64,000 nt of DNA. Origin: Rana temporaria (lineage: Eukaryota; Chordata; Amphibia; Anura; Ranidae). Shown here piece by piece: positions 11,509 to 23,481 of the stretch; the first letter of the stretch is position 1, and every line of letters begins with the position of its first letter. The stretch is taken from positions 324,017,645 through 324,081,644 of the forward strand of contig NC_053492.1 in assembly GCF_905171775.1 (NCBI RefSeq), read 5' to 3'. The position numbers and the translations under genes were made by a program. The notes under the pieces were generated by a model. The model was not told where the DNA came from. It made no database searches and was given only the letters and a program-made list of their open reading frames with translations.

Positions 11509-14500
11509 AGTATTTAAACATGTTCCACAGTTGCCATGTGTTTTTGTATGCTTCCTGTCTATTTTGGCTGGTGAGGATAAGATCCTCCAAACGGTTGATA
11601 CTATCGACTTTGTTGAGCCAGAGGGCTAGTGTGGGTGGGTTCTGGGATTTCCAAGTCAGCGGGATGCAGGCCTTAGCCGCATCTATCAGGTGGCGTACCA
11701 CCGATTTCTTGTAAACCCGCAACGGGGTGTCCGTCGCGTGAAGCAGGAAGAAAGCTGGGTTGTCTGGGATTTCCCGGTCACTGAATTTCTGTGTTATGCG
11801 ACGTACTTCGCTCCAGAATCCCCATAGGCGGGTACAGGACCAGAAAACATGTAGGAGGGTACCTCTCTCCTCCCGACAGCGCCAACACAGGTCCGACGCC
11901 TCCGGGAAGAGAGTGTGCAGCAGCGCCGGGGTCCTGTACCATCGAGTCAAAATGTTATACTTAGTTTCTTGGGTCCTGGAGCATATGGAGGACTTGTGGG
12001 TTAGCTCAAGGATGCGTTGTTTTTTACCCGTGGAGAAGGAGCAGCCCAAATCCCTCTCCCATTTAAGAATGCATGGGACAGTGCTGTCAGCGGGCGGGAC
12101 ATTTAGTATACCGTACATCAGTGACAGAGTGTGAGATACCATCCCAGACCCCATACACAACTCCTCCAGGGGCGTGAGTGGTTGCTGTGTGCCATCAGGA
12201 GGTGGCATGCTGCTCAGGAAATGTCCCAGCTGAAGCGCTCTCATGTGGTCCAACCCATAAGGACCCGTGGGATCCGCCAGCTCCGCGGCGGTCTTCCATT
12301 TCCCCCTATTACTAAAGTGTGATGCCTGGCTAAACCCGGCCTCACGTAATTCAAGGAATTTTTTATCCAGCAGGCCCGGGGAGAATTGGGGATGGCCCAG
12401 TATTGGTCTCAGCCTGGAGTTGCGCGTTGTGAGCAAGGGTTTTATCCACAATTGCGAGCAGATCTTAGTTGTCGTACCTATCAGTGGGTGACTCTTTAGA
12501 CCCGGCGGCAGCGCCGCAAAGCACCACGGGGCTCCGCGTAGTGGGACAGAAATCTGGCTCTGCTCAATCTGTGTCCACAGTTTGGTGTCTGTATTACGAC
12601 ACCAATCCACAAGTCTCCCCAGGTGTGTCGCCTAGTAGTAAGTGCGAAGGTCTGGCATTGCCAGGCCCCCGTGGAGTTTCGGGAGTGACAGCATTTTCCT
12701 GTTCAAACAGGGGCATTTCCCCGCCCAGAGGAATTTAGTAAATGCAGAGTGGGCCTGTCTAAAGAAATCTCCCGGTATCCGTACCGGTAGGGCCTGCAAA
12801 AGATACAGGAACTTAGGCAGTATCGACATCTTAAGGATGTTGCAGCGCCCCAGCCACGAGTGTAAGCCGCCATTCCATTGGTCCAGTAATTTTTTCACTG
12901 ACCCGAGAAGGGGTGGGAAGTTAAATTGAAATAGGTGGGATAGTGACGTTGGTATATAGGTCCCAAGATATTTCAGGGCCTTATCTGTCCAGCTTAAGTC
13001 AAAGTCGTTCCTAAGCTCCCGAAGTTTGTGTTGTGGGATCCCCACTCCCAATGGCCTCCGACTTACTGAAGTTAATCTTCAGGTTAGAGAGCTGGCCATA
13101 CACCTCGAACTCCTGTAGGAGATTTGCCAGCGAAGTGTAGGGTTTCGTGAGGGTGAACATCAGGTCGTCCGCATAAGCCGAGATCTTATGCTGTGTTCCG
13201 CCCACCGTTATCCCAGATATGTTGGGGTTCTGTCTGATGTGGCAGAGGAAGGGCTCCAGTGACAGAGCAAAGAGCAGGGGTGAGAGAGGGCACCCCTCTC
13301 TGGTGCCTTTAGATATCGGGAATGGCTTTGATAACACCCCGTTCGCTTTGACTCTGGCCGTAGGGTCAACGTAGGCAGCCCCCACCCATCGCATCATCCG
13401 CTCCCCCAGGCCTACGTGTCTCAACGTTGCAAACATGTATTTCCAATTCACGCGGTCAAACGCCTTTTCGGCGTCTGTCCCTACGAGGACCCAAGGTGTC
13501 TTGCTGCTAACTGTGACATGTAATAGGTTAAGGACTTTGGTGGTATTGTCCCTGGCCTCTCTCGTCAGGACGAATCCCACCTGATCCAAATGAACCAGTT
13601 GGGGAAGATGTTGCTGCAATCTGGAAGCCAGGACCTTGGTAAATACCTTAAGGTCTGCGTTGAGGGAGATGGGGCGGTAACTTCCGCACAGAGATGGGTC
13701 CTTGCCCTCTTTCGGTATAACCGAGATCTGTGCCTGCAGCGTGGTGGTGTGAAACTGTTTCCCGGTACCGAGGCCATTGAACAACCCAACCATCCTTTGA
13801 CCTAAAGATGGCAGCAAGGTCTTGTAATAGTGTGCGGTAAGGCCATCCGGGCCGGGGGCTTTGCCTAATTTAGTATTGCTGAGGGCAAGTTGGAGTTCAG
13901 GTAGGGTGATGGGTTCTTCTAGTAGTTCACGGACGTCGGTCGGTAGTGTGGTCATATGAGATCCGTCAAGATAGATGTCGGCATGTGCAGGTTATACAGG
14001 GCTTCATAAAATGTCCTAAATTCCTGGGTGATTTGGTGCGGTAGTGATGTCTTCAACCCGGCTGCGGAGACTACATGTGGGATGTAAGATGCTAGGCGTT
14101 GTGCCTGTAGGGTCTGGGCCAGAAGTCTGCCGCACTTGTTGCCCGACTCATATACCTTCCTCCGGCATCTCTGCATCGCCGTCTTGGCTTTATGTTGCAG
14201 CATGTCGGTAATCTGCGAGCGGACTACATTTAGGTCCGCCCCCAGATCATCCGTTGGGGCTGTCTTATGTGCAGCCTCCAATGTCTGTAGCTTTGTGAGG
14301 AGTACGTTCAGTTGTGCCGTCCGGGCCCGTTTTAGTCTCGCCCCATGTTTTATAATCACGGCTTTATGAGCCTCCCAGACCACCCCGACGTCACTATCTG
14401 CTGTAGTATTAGTCTCAAAGTAGCGGTCTATTTCCGTAACCACATCTGCCAAGACCACTGGGTCTTGTAAGAGGCTTTCATTAAGCCTCCAGGTCGGATT

Positions 14501-15005
14501 CTGTCCCGCCCGAACGTCGGACAGCGCGTATTTCATCCCTACCGGCGCGTGGTCTGACCACGTGATGGAGCCAATCGAGGTATCTTTAACCATATGCAAT
14601 TGGCCGTGGGGTACCAGGATGTAGTCAATGCGCGAATACGATTGATGGGGTTTGGAGTAGAAAGAGTAATCCCTCTCACCAGGGTGAAAGAGCCGCCAAG
14701 TATCAATCAACTGCGCAGCATGAAGCGCCGCAACTATCCGTCCCCGGGCGTCTCGCGACGTAGACGACGTCCCCGCGGAGGTACCCTCTGGGGGAGAGAG
14801 GGGTATGTTCAGATCCCCTCCCAGGAGAAGTTGTCCTTCCGTGTATCGCATAAGTCTATCTACAGTTTTCTTAATGAAAGTGTCCTGATGGACATTGGGG
14901 GCATACAAGTTCGCTAACGTCACCCTACTGTTTCCGACAAGGCCTTTCAGGAACAGAAAGCGTCCCTCGCTGTCTGTCTGGGTGTCTTCAAGTCTCCAAG
15001 GTACC
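11509..15005 (-). pseudogene. LINE2 ORF2, main part (endonuclease end to C-terminus)
   Basis: On the minus strand from 15005 this reads the rest of the APE-like endonuclease (TLANLYAPN, GDLNIPL, YSRIDYIL, SDHAPVGM), the RT (GKAPGPDGL, GTREGCPLSPLLF, palm YADD) and the C-terminal knuckle CWRCREERGTLLHVFWSC. Frameshifts lie near 13955 and 13040, and an in-frame TAG follows TYY near 12630. The sense frame at 15005 continues without a shift into 20162 once gypsy3 and one TSD copy are removed. The last codons before 11509 now run into the inverted end of the PLE fragment. Confidence 0.88.
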
Positions 15006-15639
15006 TGTCAGGTCACCAGTGGCCAGGTGACAAGTGCACCCTGTAGGGGTCAGGGATGCACCACAGGAAAGTGAACCCTATAGCCGACTACTGCTGGCAG
15101 GGAGGAAGCGTAACCCAAGATCACCCAGGGCGCGGAGTCTAAGACCCAGTTTTGTATTCACCAGAGCCCTTGGTGGTAGGGATGGTCTTGGCCGCAACTG
15201 GGTCCAGGTCGCGTTCCCGGGATTCCTCAAGTCACACTCCGCAGGGAGAAGGGGGAAGCAGCCAGCAGGACAAACAGTGGTGATGGACAGGCCGAGGTCA
15301 GGGCAACAGGCAGACAAGGATAACCGTGGGACATGCAAATAGTCAGGGGCACAGGCAGACAGGGAAGTCGGGGACAAGCCAAAACGGTACACGGAAGATG
15401 ATCGTAGCACTCTGCAACCAGGAACTAGCAATACACTGCAGACAGGAACTGAGCATAGGAACACTGTTGAACAGCACTGCAGACCTGTAGAGCAAAGGTT
15501 AATATAGGCTTCCTGGGATGGACTAGGGTGGAGCCATACAGGAAGAGGAAGTGATAAGAAGGGAAACCAGAACAGGATCTGCCTCTAATGAACACATGGA
15601 GATCAGGTAGGCAGACAGACATGATGCATATTCATGACA
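15006..15639 (-). repeat. gypsy3 3' LTR (complete)
   Basis: A 634-bp LTR on the minus strand from TGTCATGAATATG (15639) to CCTGACA (15006). A TATA-like CCTATATTAA lies near 15500-15512 on the sense strand. A polypurine tract (AGAGGGAGGGTAC on the minus strand) touches its start at 15640. The stop codon of pol (15603-15605) lies inside it. Confidence 0.9.
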
Positions 15640-18600
15640 GTACCCTCCCTCTTACGAGGCCTCCCCCTTCCCTGCCTGGGTCCGGGTTTAGAGGGAAACT
15701 TGAGATGAAAATTCTTCAATAGACGAGGTGCAAAGACCTCTGATGCAGGAACCCAAGACCTCTCCTCAGGACCAAAGCCTTTCCAATGAACAAGGTACTG
15801 AAGAGCGCCTCTACAGAGTCGGGAATCCAGAACTTGACTGACCTCATATTCCTGATTCTCCTCAGAGACTGGTGCCGTGGTGGGGAGAGGACGAGAGAAC
15901 CTATTAAGGACTAAAGGCTTCAGAAGGGAAACATGGAAGGAGTTAGAGATTTTGAGGTTTTTGGGAATCTGAAGCTTGAAACAAACTGGATTCAGCTTAG
16001 CCATTATGGTGTATGGACCAATGAATCTTGGAGCAAACTTCAGAGAAGGAACTCGGAGCTTGATGTTTCTGGTGGAGAGCCAGACTTTGTCCCCTGGTTG
16101 AAGAGAAGGCGGTTTACGCCTGCGGCGGTCAGCAAAGCCTTTGAATTTGTCGGCAGCTGCCCGGAGGGAATCATGGACGTCGCTCCAGATGGAATTGAAT
16201 GACTCTTGAGCTGAAGCCAAAGCTGGGATATCCAGAGAACAGGTCATGGGAAGTGGAAGTTGAGGATGTCTTCCATAAACTGAGAAAAAGGGTGTTCTCT
16301 GCGAACTGGTATTCACATGATTGTTATGGGAAAATTCCGCCCATGGAAGTAGAGAGGACCAATCGTCATGATGAGCGGAGACTAAGGTACGAAGAAAAAC
16401 CTCTAACTCCTGATTAACCCTCTCCGTCTGCCCATTGGATTGAGGATGGTAAGAAGAGGAAAAATCCAAAGCAATATTGAGGGATTTGCAAAAGGCTCTC
16501 CAAAAACGAGACGTAAATTGAACACCCCTGTCAGAAACAATATGAGAAGGAACCCCATGAAGACGGAAAATCTCTCGAACAAAAATGGGGACCAAAGCAG
16601 GAGCAGAAGGCAGACCAGGAAGGGGAACAAAATGTGCCATTTTGGAGAACCGATCGATTACCACCCAAATGACCGTATTACCGTCAGACAGTGGAAGATC
16701 GGTGATAAAATCCATGGCAATGTGAGCCCAGGGCTTCTTGGGAATGGGCAAGGGCATGAGGAGACCAGCAGGAGCTTGTGTGGAGGATTTGAACTGAGCA
16801 CAGACATGACAAGCCTTGACATAGTCTTTAACCTCTGAGCGGAGATTTGGCCACCAATAGTGACGACTAATGAGTAGGAAGGACCGGAGGAAACCAGCAT
16901 GGCCCGCCACCTTGGAATCATGTCCCCAACGAAGGATCTTGGCTCTTAGCTCAGTGGGGACAAAGGTCTTACCAGGAGGAATTTTTGAGTCCAGGGTGGT
17001 AGAATGGGCAACAATGCATGAAGTTGGAATGATCGGCTCAGGTTCAAGAGTGAGATCTTCGTCCAAGGTGTCAAAGGATCTAGAAAGCGCATCAGCCCGA
17101 CCGTTGCAGGAACCAGGTTTGTATGTAATCGTGAAACTGAAACGGGACAAGAAGAGACTCCACCTGGCCTGTCTGGGATTCAGACGTTTAGCATTCTGTA
17201 AGTACTGTAGATTCTTATGATCGGTGAAGATCGTTATGGAGTGAGGAGAACCCTCCAAAAGATGACGCCACTCTTCTAGCGCCAATTTAATTGCGAGAAG
17301 TTCCCGGTCACCGATGGCATAATTTCTCTCTGCCTGAGAACATTTTTTGGAAAAGAACGCACATGGTTGACGTCTCTTCTCAAAAAGTTGAAGAAGCACC
17401 GCTCCCACTCCCACTGAAGAAGCGTCCACTTCAATAAAGAATGCCTCCTCAGGGTTTGGTCTCCTCAAAAGAGGTCCAGAGACGAAGGCCTGTTTCAGAT
17501 CGTGAAACGCAGAGACAGCTTCGGGAGGCCAGTCTTTGGCATTAGCACCCTTCTTGGTCAAAGCGATAATAGGCGCGGCAATGGAAGAATAATTCCTGAT
17601 GAACTGCCTATAATAATTTGTGAAACCAAGAAAGCGCTGTGTGGCCTTGAGGCTAGCAGGAAGAGGCCAATTGGTAATGGCTAAGACCTTCCCAGGATCC
17701 ATACGAAGGCCCAAGCTTGAAACAAAGCATCCTAGAAACAGGACCTCAGAACATTCAAAGGAGCATTTCTCCAGTTTGGCATAGAGATTATTCTCTCTGA
17801 GGCGCTGGAGTACAGTGCGAACATGGTTCCTGTGGACATGCAGATTTTTTGAAAAGATTAGAATGTCATCCAGATAGATGACAACAAACTGGTACAGCAG
17901 GTCCCTGAAGATTTCGTTGACAAAGTTTTGAAACACGGCTGGGGCATTACATAACCCGAAAGGCATGACCAGATACTCATAATGGCCGTCTCGAGTGTTA
18001 AACGCAGTCTTCCACTCATCACCTTCTCGTATTCAAATGAGGTTGTACGCCCCCCTGAGATCCAACTTAGTGAAAATGGAGGCACCCCTCAACCTATCGA
18101 ACAATTCAGATATCAAGGGTAAGGGGTAACGATTCTTAATAGTAACAGCGTTTAATCCTCGATAATCAATACAGGGTCTCAAAGTACCATCCTTCTTGGC
18201 AACAAAAAAGAACCCTGCTCCTGCAGGCGATGACGATTTCCGAATGAAACCTCTGTCAAGGTTTTCTGCGACATACTCAGACATGGCCTGGGTCTCTGGG
18301 ATGGACAAAGGGTATGTGCGACCCCTGGGCAGAATTGCTCCCGGAACAAGGTCAATGGCACAGTCAAAAGATCTGTGGGGAGGAAGCACCTCGGCTGATT
18401 TCTTACAGAACACATCCCGGTAATCGCTGTAAGCAGTGGGAAGATCCGAAGATACTGATGTGGTAGCAACCGGAAGTTCCCCCTTAGGAGTCACCTTGGA
18501 AAGACATGACGAGAAACATGAAGGACCCCAAGCCAGAATCTGCCCAGAAGCCCAGTCCACATGGGGAGAGTGGAGCTGTAGCCAAGGAAGGCCCAATACA

Positions 18601-19001
18601 ATGGGAGTGGAGGCTTTAGGTAGGATGAGAAAGGATATCCACTCCTGGTGGAGAATCCCTATCGACATCCTAATGGGTAGTGTCTGGAAGCGAATAGGAC
18701 CCCCTGGGAGAATAGTGCCATCAATTGCCGAGACTACCAGCGGCGTAGTGAGGGGTGAAAGGGTAAGCTTCATAGAAGAAGCAGTTCTCCAGTCCATAAA
18801 GTTGCCGGCAGCCCCGGAATCCAGATATGCAGAGATCGATAGGGGAGAAGTGCCTACATGAAGGGACACCGGAAGGAGCAGACGGGAAGGTGATGTTTCT
18901 GGGTCCAATACTCCACCTTCTAAATGTATTAGACCTGAGCGTTTCCCGGGAGAAGCGGGCAGGAGGCACGAAGATGGCCCTTGCCTCCACAATAGAGGCA
19001 C
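15603..19001 (-). pseudogene. gypsy3 Pol: protease, RT, RNase H, integrase, chromodomain
   Basis: One long frame broken by a single TGA (18033) in place of arginine after GAYNLI. Protease has LDSGAAGNFMD. RT has FTKLDLRGAYNLI, MPFGLCNAPAVFQ and YLDD. RNase H has EVDASSVGVGA, DRELLAIKLA, FTDHKNLQ and GRADALSR. Integrase has the HHCC finger ending CHVCAQ and catalytic acids in MDFITDLP, VSDRGVQF and the NGQTERVN region. GPY/F reads RFIGPYTI. The chromodomain (QVLDSRL...LVHWKGFG) is C-terminal and could direct insertion to modified chromatin. Apart from the stop the frame is intact over 1,100 codons. Confidence 0.93.
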
Positions 19002-19862
19002 AAGCCCAGAGTTCTGCGTCTAGCACGTTCTTCGGGTGTTAGTCTGGTCCGGCCCAGCTGCATAGGTTCCTCAGCAGGCAGGGGATGGTCTACGGGACGA
19101 AGTGAGGGAAGCACAGACTGACTACGACCTAGGGAATGCTGGTGTCTTTTCTCAATGGACCTCTCCTGAAAACGAATATCGATCTGATTGCACAGGGAGA
19201 TGACATCGTCCAGACCGACGGGGATGGTTCTTCCCGCAAATTCGTCCTTCACTCGGTCAGAGAGGCCATGTAAAAAGGTAGCGACCAGGGCCTCATTGTT
19301 CCAGCTCAATTCAGCTGAGAGTATACGGAACTGAAGAGCATATTGACCCACTGAACGAGATTCTTGGCGGAGACGTAGCAGAGCACTGGCTGCTGAAGAG
19401 GCCCGAGCCGGCTCTTCAAAGATGTTCCGAAAGAGCTTTAGGAAGTTGAACAGGCTGGAAACTACCGGATCATTCCTCTCCCACATAGGGGCAGCCCAGG
19501 CTAAAGCTTCACCGGAAAGGAGGGAAATAATATAGGCTACCTTTGCCCGATCAGACAAGAAGTTTTGAGGCTGTAGTTCAAAATGGATGGTGCACTGGCT
19601 AAGAAACCCCCTGCAGGCCTTGGAGTCTCCAGAAAAACGGACTGGAGGTGGTAGCTTCAGCGAATGCGACTCTGCGACTGGTGCGACGGGCGCAGCCGCT
19701 GCCGCTGGTTGTACTTGGGGTTGTAGATTCGGGGCTCCCAACGAGGTCTGAAGCTGATCAAAGCGGGAAGCCAGATCCTGAAGGAAACGCATCACCTGAG
19801 CCTGATTAGCTTCATGCGTCTCGAGTCTGTGAACAACGCCCTGTAATGGGTCATCTGCAGGA
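18929..19862 (-). pseudogene. gypsy3 Gag, N-terminus deleted
   Basis: Structural protein that packages element RNA. The open frame reads a retrotransposon Gag domain (VRFSGD-like PPPVRFSGDSKACRGFL, LLSGEALAWAAPMWE, LHGLSDRVKDEFAGR), a PMQLG linker and a CX2CX4HX4C knuckle CLYCGGKGHLRASC. Coding continues upstream of the first Met (19795) to 19862 without a native start, because of the LTR-gag deletion. It ends shortly after the knuckle at a stop. The protease lies one frame over, overlapping by about 70 bases; this is a mutation or, less likely, a programmed frameshift. Confidence 0.86.
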
Positions 19863-20161
19863 AGTCAGGGGCACAGGCAGACAGGGAAGTCGGGGACAAG
19901 CCAAAACGGTACACGGAAGATGATCGTAGCACTCTGCAACCAGGAACTAGCAATACACTGCAGACAGGAACTGAGCATAGGAACACTGTTGAACAGCACT
20001 GCAGACCTGTAGAGCAAAGGTTAATATAGGCTTCCTGGGATGGACTAGGGTGGAGCCATACAGGAAGAGGAAGTGATAAGAAGGGAAACCAGAACAGGAT
20101 CTGCCTCTAATGAACACATGGAGATCAGGTAGGCAGACAGACATGATGCATATTCATGACA
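19863..20161 (-). repeat. gypsy3 5' LTR, R-U5 end deleted
   Basis: The first 299 bases of the LTR (sense strand) are present and match 15341-15639 base for base. The remaining 335 bases, the primer-binding site and the first codons of gag are missing. The junction at 19862/19863 joins LTR directly to gag. The promoter half may survive, but without the primer-binding site this copy cannot be reverse-transcribed normally. Confidence 0.88.
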
Positions 20162-20399
20162 GTACCTTTGCTGAGATAAGGATGGAGACTCCTCTGGATT
20201 TGGCCTCTGAGTACGCCGAATGATAGACCAGGGGGTAGTATCTATTCTTAAGTAGTGGCAATCTAATGTCCCTGAAATGTGTTTCCTGTATCATGACAAT
20301 GTCTGCCTTCAGGCGACGCATGTCATGGAGTAACATCTTTCGCTTTTCGGGGGTGTTCAAGCCCTTTGCATTTAGGGATATGATGTTGAGTGGGTCCAT
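20162..20399 (-). pseudogene. LINE2 ORF2, N-terminal endonuclease segment
   Basis: The frame starts MDPLNIISLNAKGLN and carries the APE-endonuclease motif IQETHF and SRGVSILI. It is cut by gypsy3 at the left and continues in frame at 15005. The open, matching frames on both sides of gypsy3 confirm the 5-bp TSD and show that LINE2 ORF2 was still legible when gypsy3 inserted. Confidence 0.85.
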
Positions 20400-20761
20400 G
20401 ACCGCACCTTGTATAGGGGGGTTGGGGGAGGGGGTATTAAGGTAGGGGGGGTTGGTTGGTGTGAGTAAGAAGCAGAGAACAGTACACCAGGGAGAACTAG
20501 AAAAAGAAAGAGAGAATAGAATAGAACGCTGGCACTAGGTCGTGCAGCTACAGGGAGAACTAATATAGCCCTAACAGCTGTGGCGCTCGCCGAGGCCCCC
20601 GCTCAAAGGGTGACCCCGGGGTATAGAGGGCCGCCCTACTTGGGGAAGTGGGTGTGCAGAGCCAAGGTATGAGCTACACGGCCCTCTCCCCCAAAATGTG
20701 TAGGTGAAAAGTGTAACATATATCGGTAATATGAATAAGGCATAGTTATACCAAAGAACAT
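20400..20761 (-). other. LINE2 spacer, ORF2-side part
   Basis: Non-coding, G-rich on the plus strand just after the ORF2 start, then mixed. The last 15 bases (TATACCAAAGAACAT, 20747-20761) are the left TSD of PLE-A. The other half of the spacer is at 37346-38043. Confidence 0.65.
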
Positions 20762-20902
20762 GTAAAAAGGTACTACAGCGCTATTACTAAAACCATATAA
20801 AATACTAAAGATAAGCTTCAGACAAGTGAGGTGCACAAAACCAAAGTGAATAAATAAGAAAATATTGTGTTGCGCTGATAATCAAGTAAAAAATTGCATA
20901 CA
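20762..20902 (-). repeat. PLE-A terminal direct repeat, left copy
   Basis: A 141-bp repeat starting GTAAAAAGGTACTACAGCGC and ending ATTGCATACA. The copy at 37190-37330 differs at only a few positions (for example GCGCTATT against GCGCAATT, CTTCAG against CTGCAG). It is a pseudo-LTR end. ACAGCGC recurs in other PLE termini of this window. Confidence 0.88.
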
Positions 20903-22057
20903 TATATATATACCATATACATAAATAATAACCCCCTACACCTCAAATCAGGGAGGTATATGTGCAAAAGATAAACAAAAACCACTAAAAAACTATAATG
21001 TGAAAAAGTTCTAATAGAACCAGCAAAAATAGTTCATGGAAAAAACACAGTTCAGTCCATAGGCACTAGGAGACAGGTGTGAGATCCACAGTCCTCTGGT
21101 GTGCAGCTGTCATTATAGCAAATTCCCTTCTGGACTCCCCGATTAAACACAGGATATCAGCCGCTCATAAGGAGAAAAGAAAGATATGGTGCAAATAACG
21201 TAATAAAATGGGAAATGAACCCTGCAATACAATGATTGCACTCACGGAACCTTGATGGTAAAAAGGCTCAACTGCAATCAGTCATTGAACGCCGCTCAGT
21301 GCTACGATCTCCTCAGAAGGACGGATTCGACCCGACCGTCGACCGTCGATCGCGTCACTCGGCTTCTCCCCCACGCGTATCGTCAATAGCCACTTGACTT
21401 ATTCATGGGTTGCCATGTGACCATGTCAGCAGTCTATTTATACAAGCTGACAATGGAGGCAAGAGCAGAGGGGTGGATCCTTCACATCATTGCCGACTGA
21501 CTGGTGCGCTTTAGCCACAACATTTTAATGTGATCTTTACAAGCAAATAAAATACATATATACGAGACCATTTGGAACAAATTAAATGTTAAAATACATT
21601 ATAGAATTCATTTATGAAACCTTCATTATGAACAACTAATAGCCTATACACATCACTGCCTCCAGTGGTGAGAAGAATAAATACACCTAATATTACTCAA
21701 CCACTTTCAAAAATAAATAAATAAAAGAAGGCATAGATAATCACCCCCCCTAGTGGGTGATAGTAATATTACAAGAATTACTATAGACATGACATACAAT
21801 GGAAGGGGATAAAAATCCCCCATACTGGTGAATCTTCACCAAAAAAAACACATGATCAGCTGATCAATAGGTTATAATAATAAACCCAGTCCATAAGATT
21901 ATTAAAAAATATTAATAACAATATATAATGATAAAAATATATTGATAAAAATATATATATATATAAAAAATATATATATATATATAAAAAATATATATAT
22001 ATATAAAAAATATATATATATATGGATAAAAAATATAAAAATGTCTATAAAATGCCC
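20903..22057 (-). other. PLE-A 3' non-coding region with AT microsatellite
   Basis: Non-coding sequence after the PLE-A stop. The stretch 21916-22024 is an imperfect TA/ATAAAA microsatellite. The part near 21290-21480 is GC-richer with CpG-rich short repeats (GACCGTCGACCGTCGATCG, 21335-21353). I searched the sense strand for a hammerhead core and found none that is convincing. Confidence 0.6.
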
Positions 22058-23049
22058 CTAATTAGAAATCTGCGATGAAGCAATTGAGGTCAAACTCGAT
22101 GTTAAGGCCATTAGGTGCCAGGGTAGCCATCTCGTGAATCCACCGAGATTCACATTTACTCAGCTTCCTGACTTTGTTACTCCCCCTCCAGTGGGGTATA
22201 TACTTGTCTATGGCCCAAAATTTGAAACCTCTTGGATCATTATTATGGCATTGTTTGAAGTGTCGTGAGACATAATGTTCATCACAACCTTTTTCAATGT
22301 TTTTTGTACGTGCTCCCTAATCCTTTTCCACATGGGTCTCTTAGTGCGTCCCACATACTGCAAAGAGCACGGGCACTGGAGCACATACACCACCCCCTCA
22401 GTCCTGCACGTTATTAGCTCTTTTATTTTATAGTCTTTTTTGGTCACATTAGATGAAAAACTGGAACATTTTTGGCCATTTTGATTTGTCTTCCTACATG
22501 CAAAACAGCGTTTGCAAGGGAAAAAAACTTTTCCTTGCCAAAAAGTCAGAACCTCCTTTTTATTTGGGGGGTCTGGGACACTTTTTGCAACTAGATCCCT
22601 TAAAGTGGGAGCTCTTCGATACACAACTTTAGGTGCGACAGGCAATACATCCTGGAGCTGCCTATCAGCTTTTAAAATCGGCCAATGTTTCCTGAATATT
22701 GATTCTAGTTGCCTGTGTTGTACATTGAAATTTAGGATGATAGGTATTTCTTGTTCCACTTTTGCAAACTTTTTTTTATCTGAAATCAGGTTCTCTCTTG
22801 ATACATTCTTAACTTCCTCAATCTTTAGTTGAATAAAATCTTCACTGTAGCCCTTTTGTGTAAACTTAGAGCCTACAAATTTGGCCTGATCCATAAATGT
22901 ATTATCATCCGTACAGTTCCTTCTGATCCGCGTCAATTGCCCTTTTGGTACGTTGATCAGCCACGGGTCATAATGACAACTGTCTGTTGGGATGTAACTA
23001 TTACGGTCTACTGGCTTGAAGAACGTTTTGGTACTTATTTTCTGATTTT
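22058..23049 (-). pseudogene. PLE-A RT C-terminus and GIY-YIG endonuclease
   Basis: Continues the RT frame across LINE3: FLDLEI before the insert, STKTFFKPVDRNSYIPTDSC after it. The RT thumb region is followed by a CX2C...C-type linker (PCKRCFACRK) and the GIY-YIG nuclease core VVYVLQCPCSLQYVGRTKRP with the helix MWKRIREH. This endonuclease nicks the target for priming. A frameshift near 22207 separates the last segment (ESRWIHEMATLAPNGLN, stop at about 22058). Confidence 0.88.
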
Positions 23050-23063
23050 CCAAGGAGATTTCT

Positions 23064-23481
23064 TTTTTTTTTTTTTATCTTAATTTCTTTTTATTGTTTT
23101 CAAGAGAATAAACATAAATACAGGTTTATATGCTTACATATCTGTAGTGTAAAATTGCTTAATTTAGTTGCATTAATTCATATAAACAAACATGTATTAT
23201 TTAAGTTCATTAATTTACCCCCTCCCCTCCCTCTCTTCTCCCCCCTCCCACCCCCCCCTGTTAATATTATAGAGAGATAGGAGTAGGTATCTTCGTCCTA
23301 ATTAATTTTTAGTTGGTTGAAGGAGAGAGAGTAAAAAGAGAAAGTGGAGTCCCAGAGACATATAAAAGAGAATCCAGTCCATCAGAGGGCAGAGAGTGCA
23401 GAGATGTCTTTAATTTCTCCTTGTCGTTAGAGAGCTTTACCAGCCTCTGAGATAGTGGGGTTTACACACTCTATACGGAGG
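23064..23481 (-). other. LINE3 3' UTR and poly(A) tail
   Basis: Starts at the T-run next to the TSD, followed by AT-rich sequence and a C-rich plus-strand block near 23218-23262. No gene is seen. Confidence 0.7.

Larger units (their letters stand above)
15006..20161 (-). mobile_element. gypsy3: Ty3/Gypsy chromovirus inside LINE2 ORF2
   Basis: A 5.16-kb minus-strand element sits in the endonuclease part of LINE2 ORF2. The 5-bp TSD GTACC is at 15001-15005 and 20162-20166. Ends are TGTCAGG...ATGACA on the plus strand. The 3' LTR (15006-15639) is complete and the 5' LTR (19863-20161) is shortened. The 299 bases shared by the two LTRs look identical, so this is a young insertion. Gag, protease, RT, RNase H, integrase and chromodomain are all recognisable. 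Confidence 0.95.

Noticed and set aside
18929..19001. Programmed frameshift between gypsy3 Gag and protease
   Set aside because: gypsy2 has Gag and protease in one frame, and no slippery sequence with a downstream pseudoknot is evident; a mutation is simpler, though not excluded.
20903..22057. Hammerhead ribozyme in the PLE-A 3' region
   Set aside because: No GAAAC-NN-GUC core preceded by a stem II and CUGANGA was found on the sense strand.
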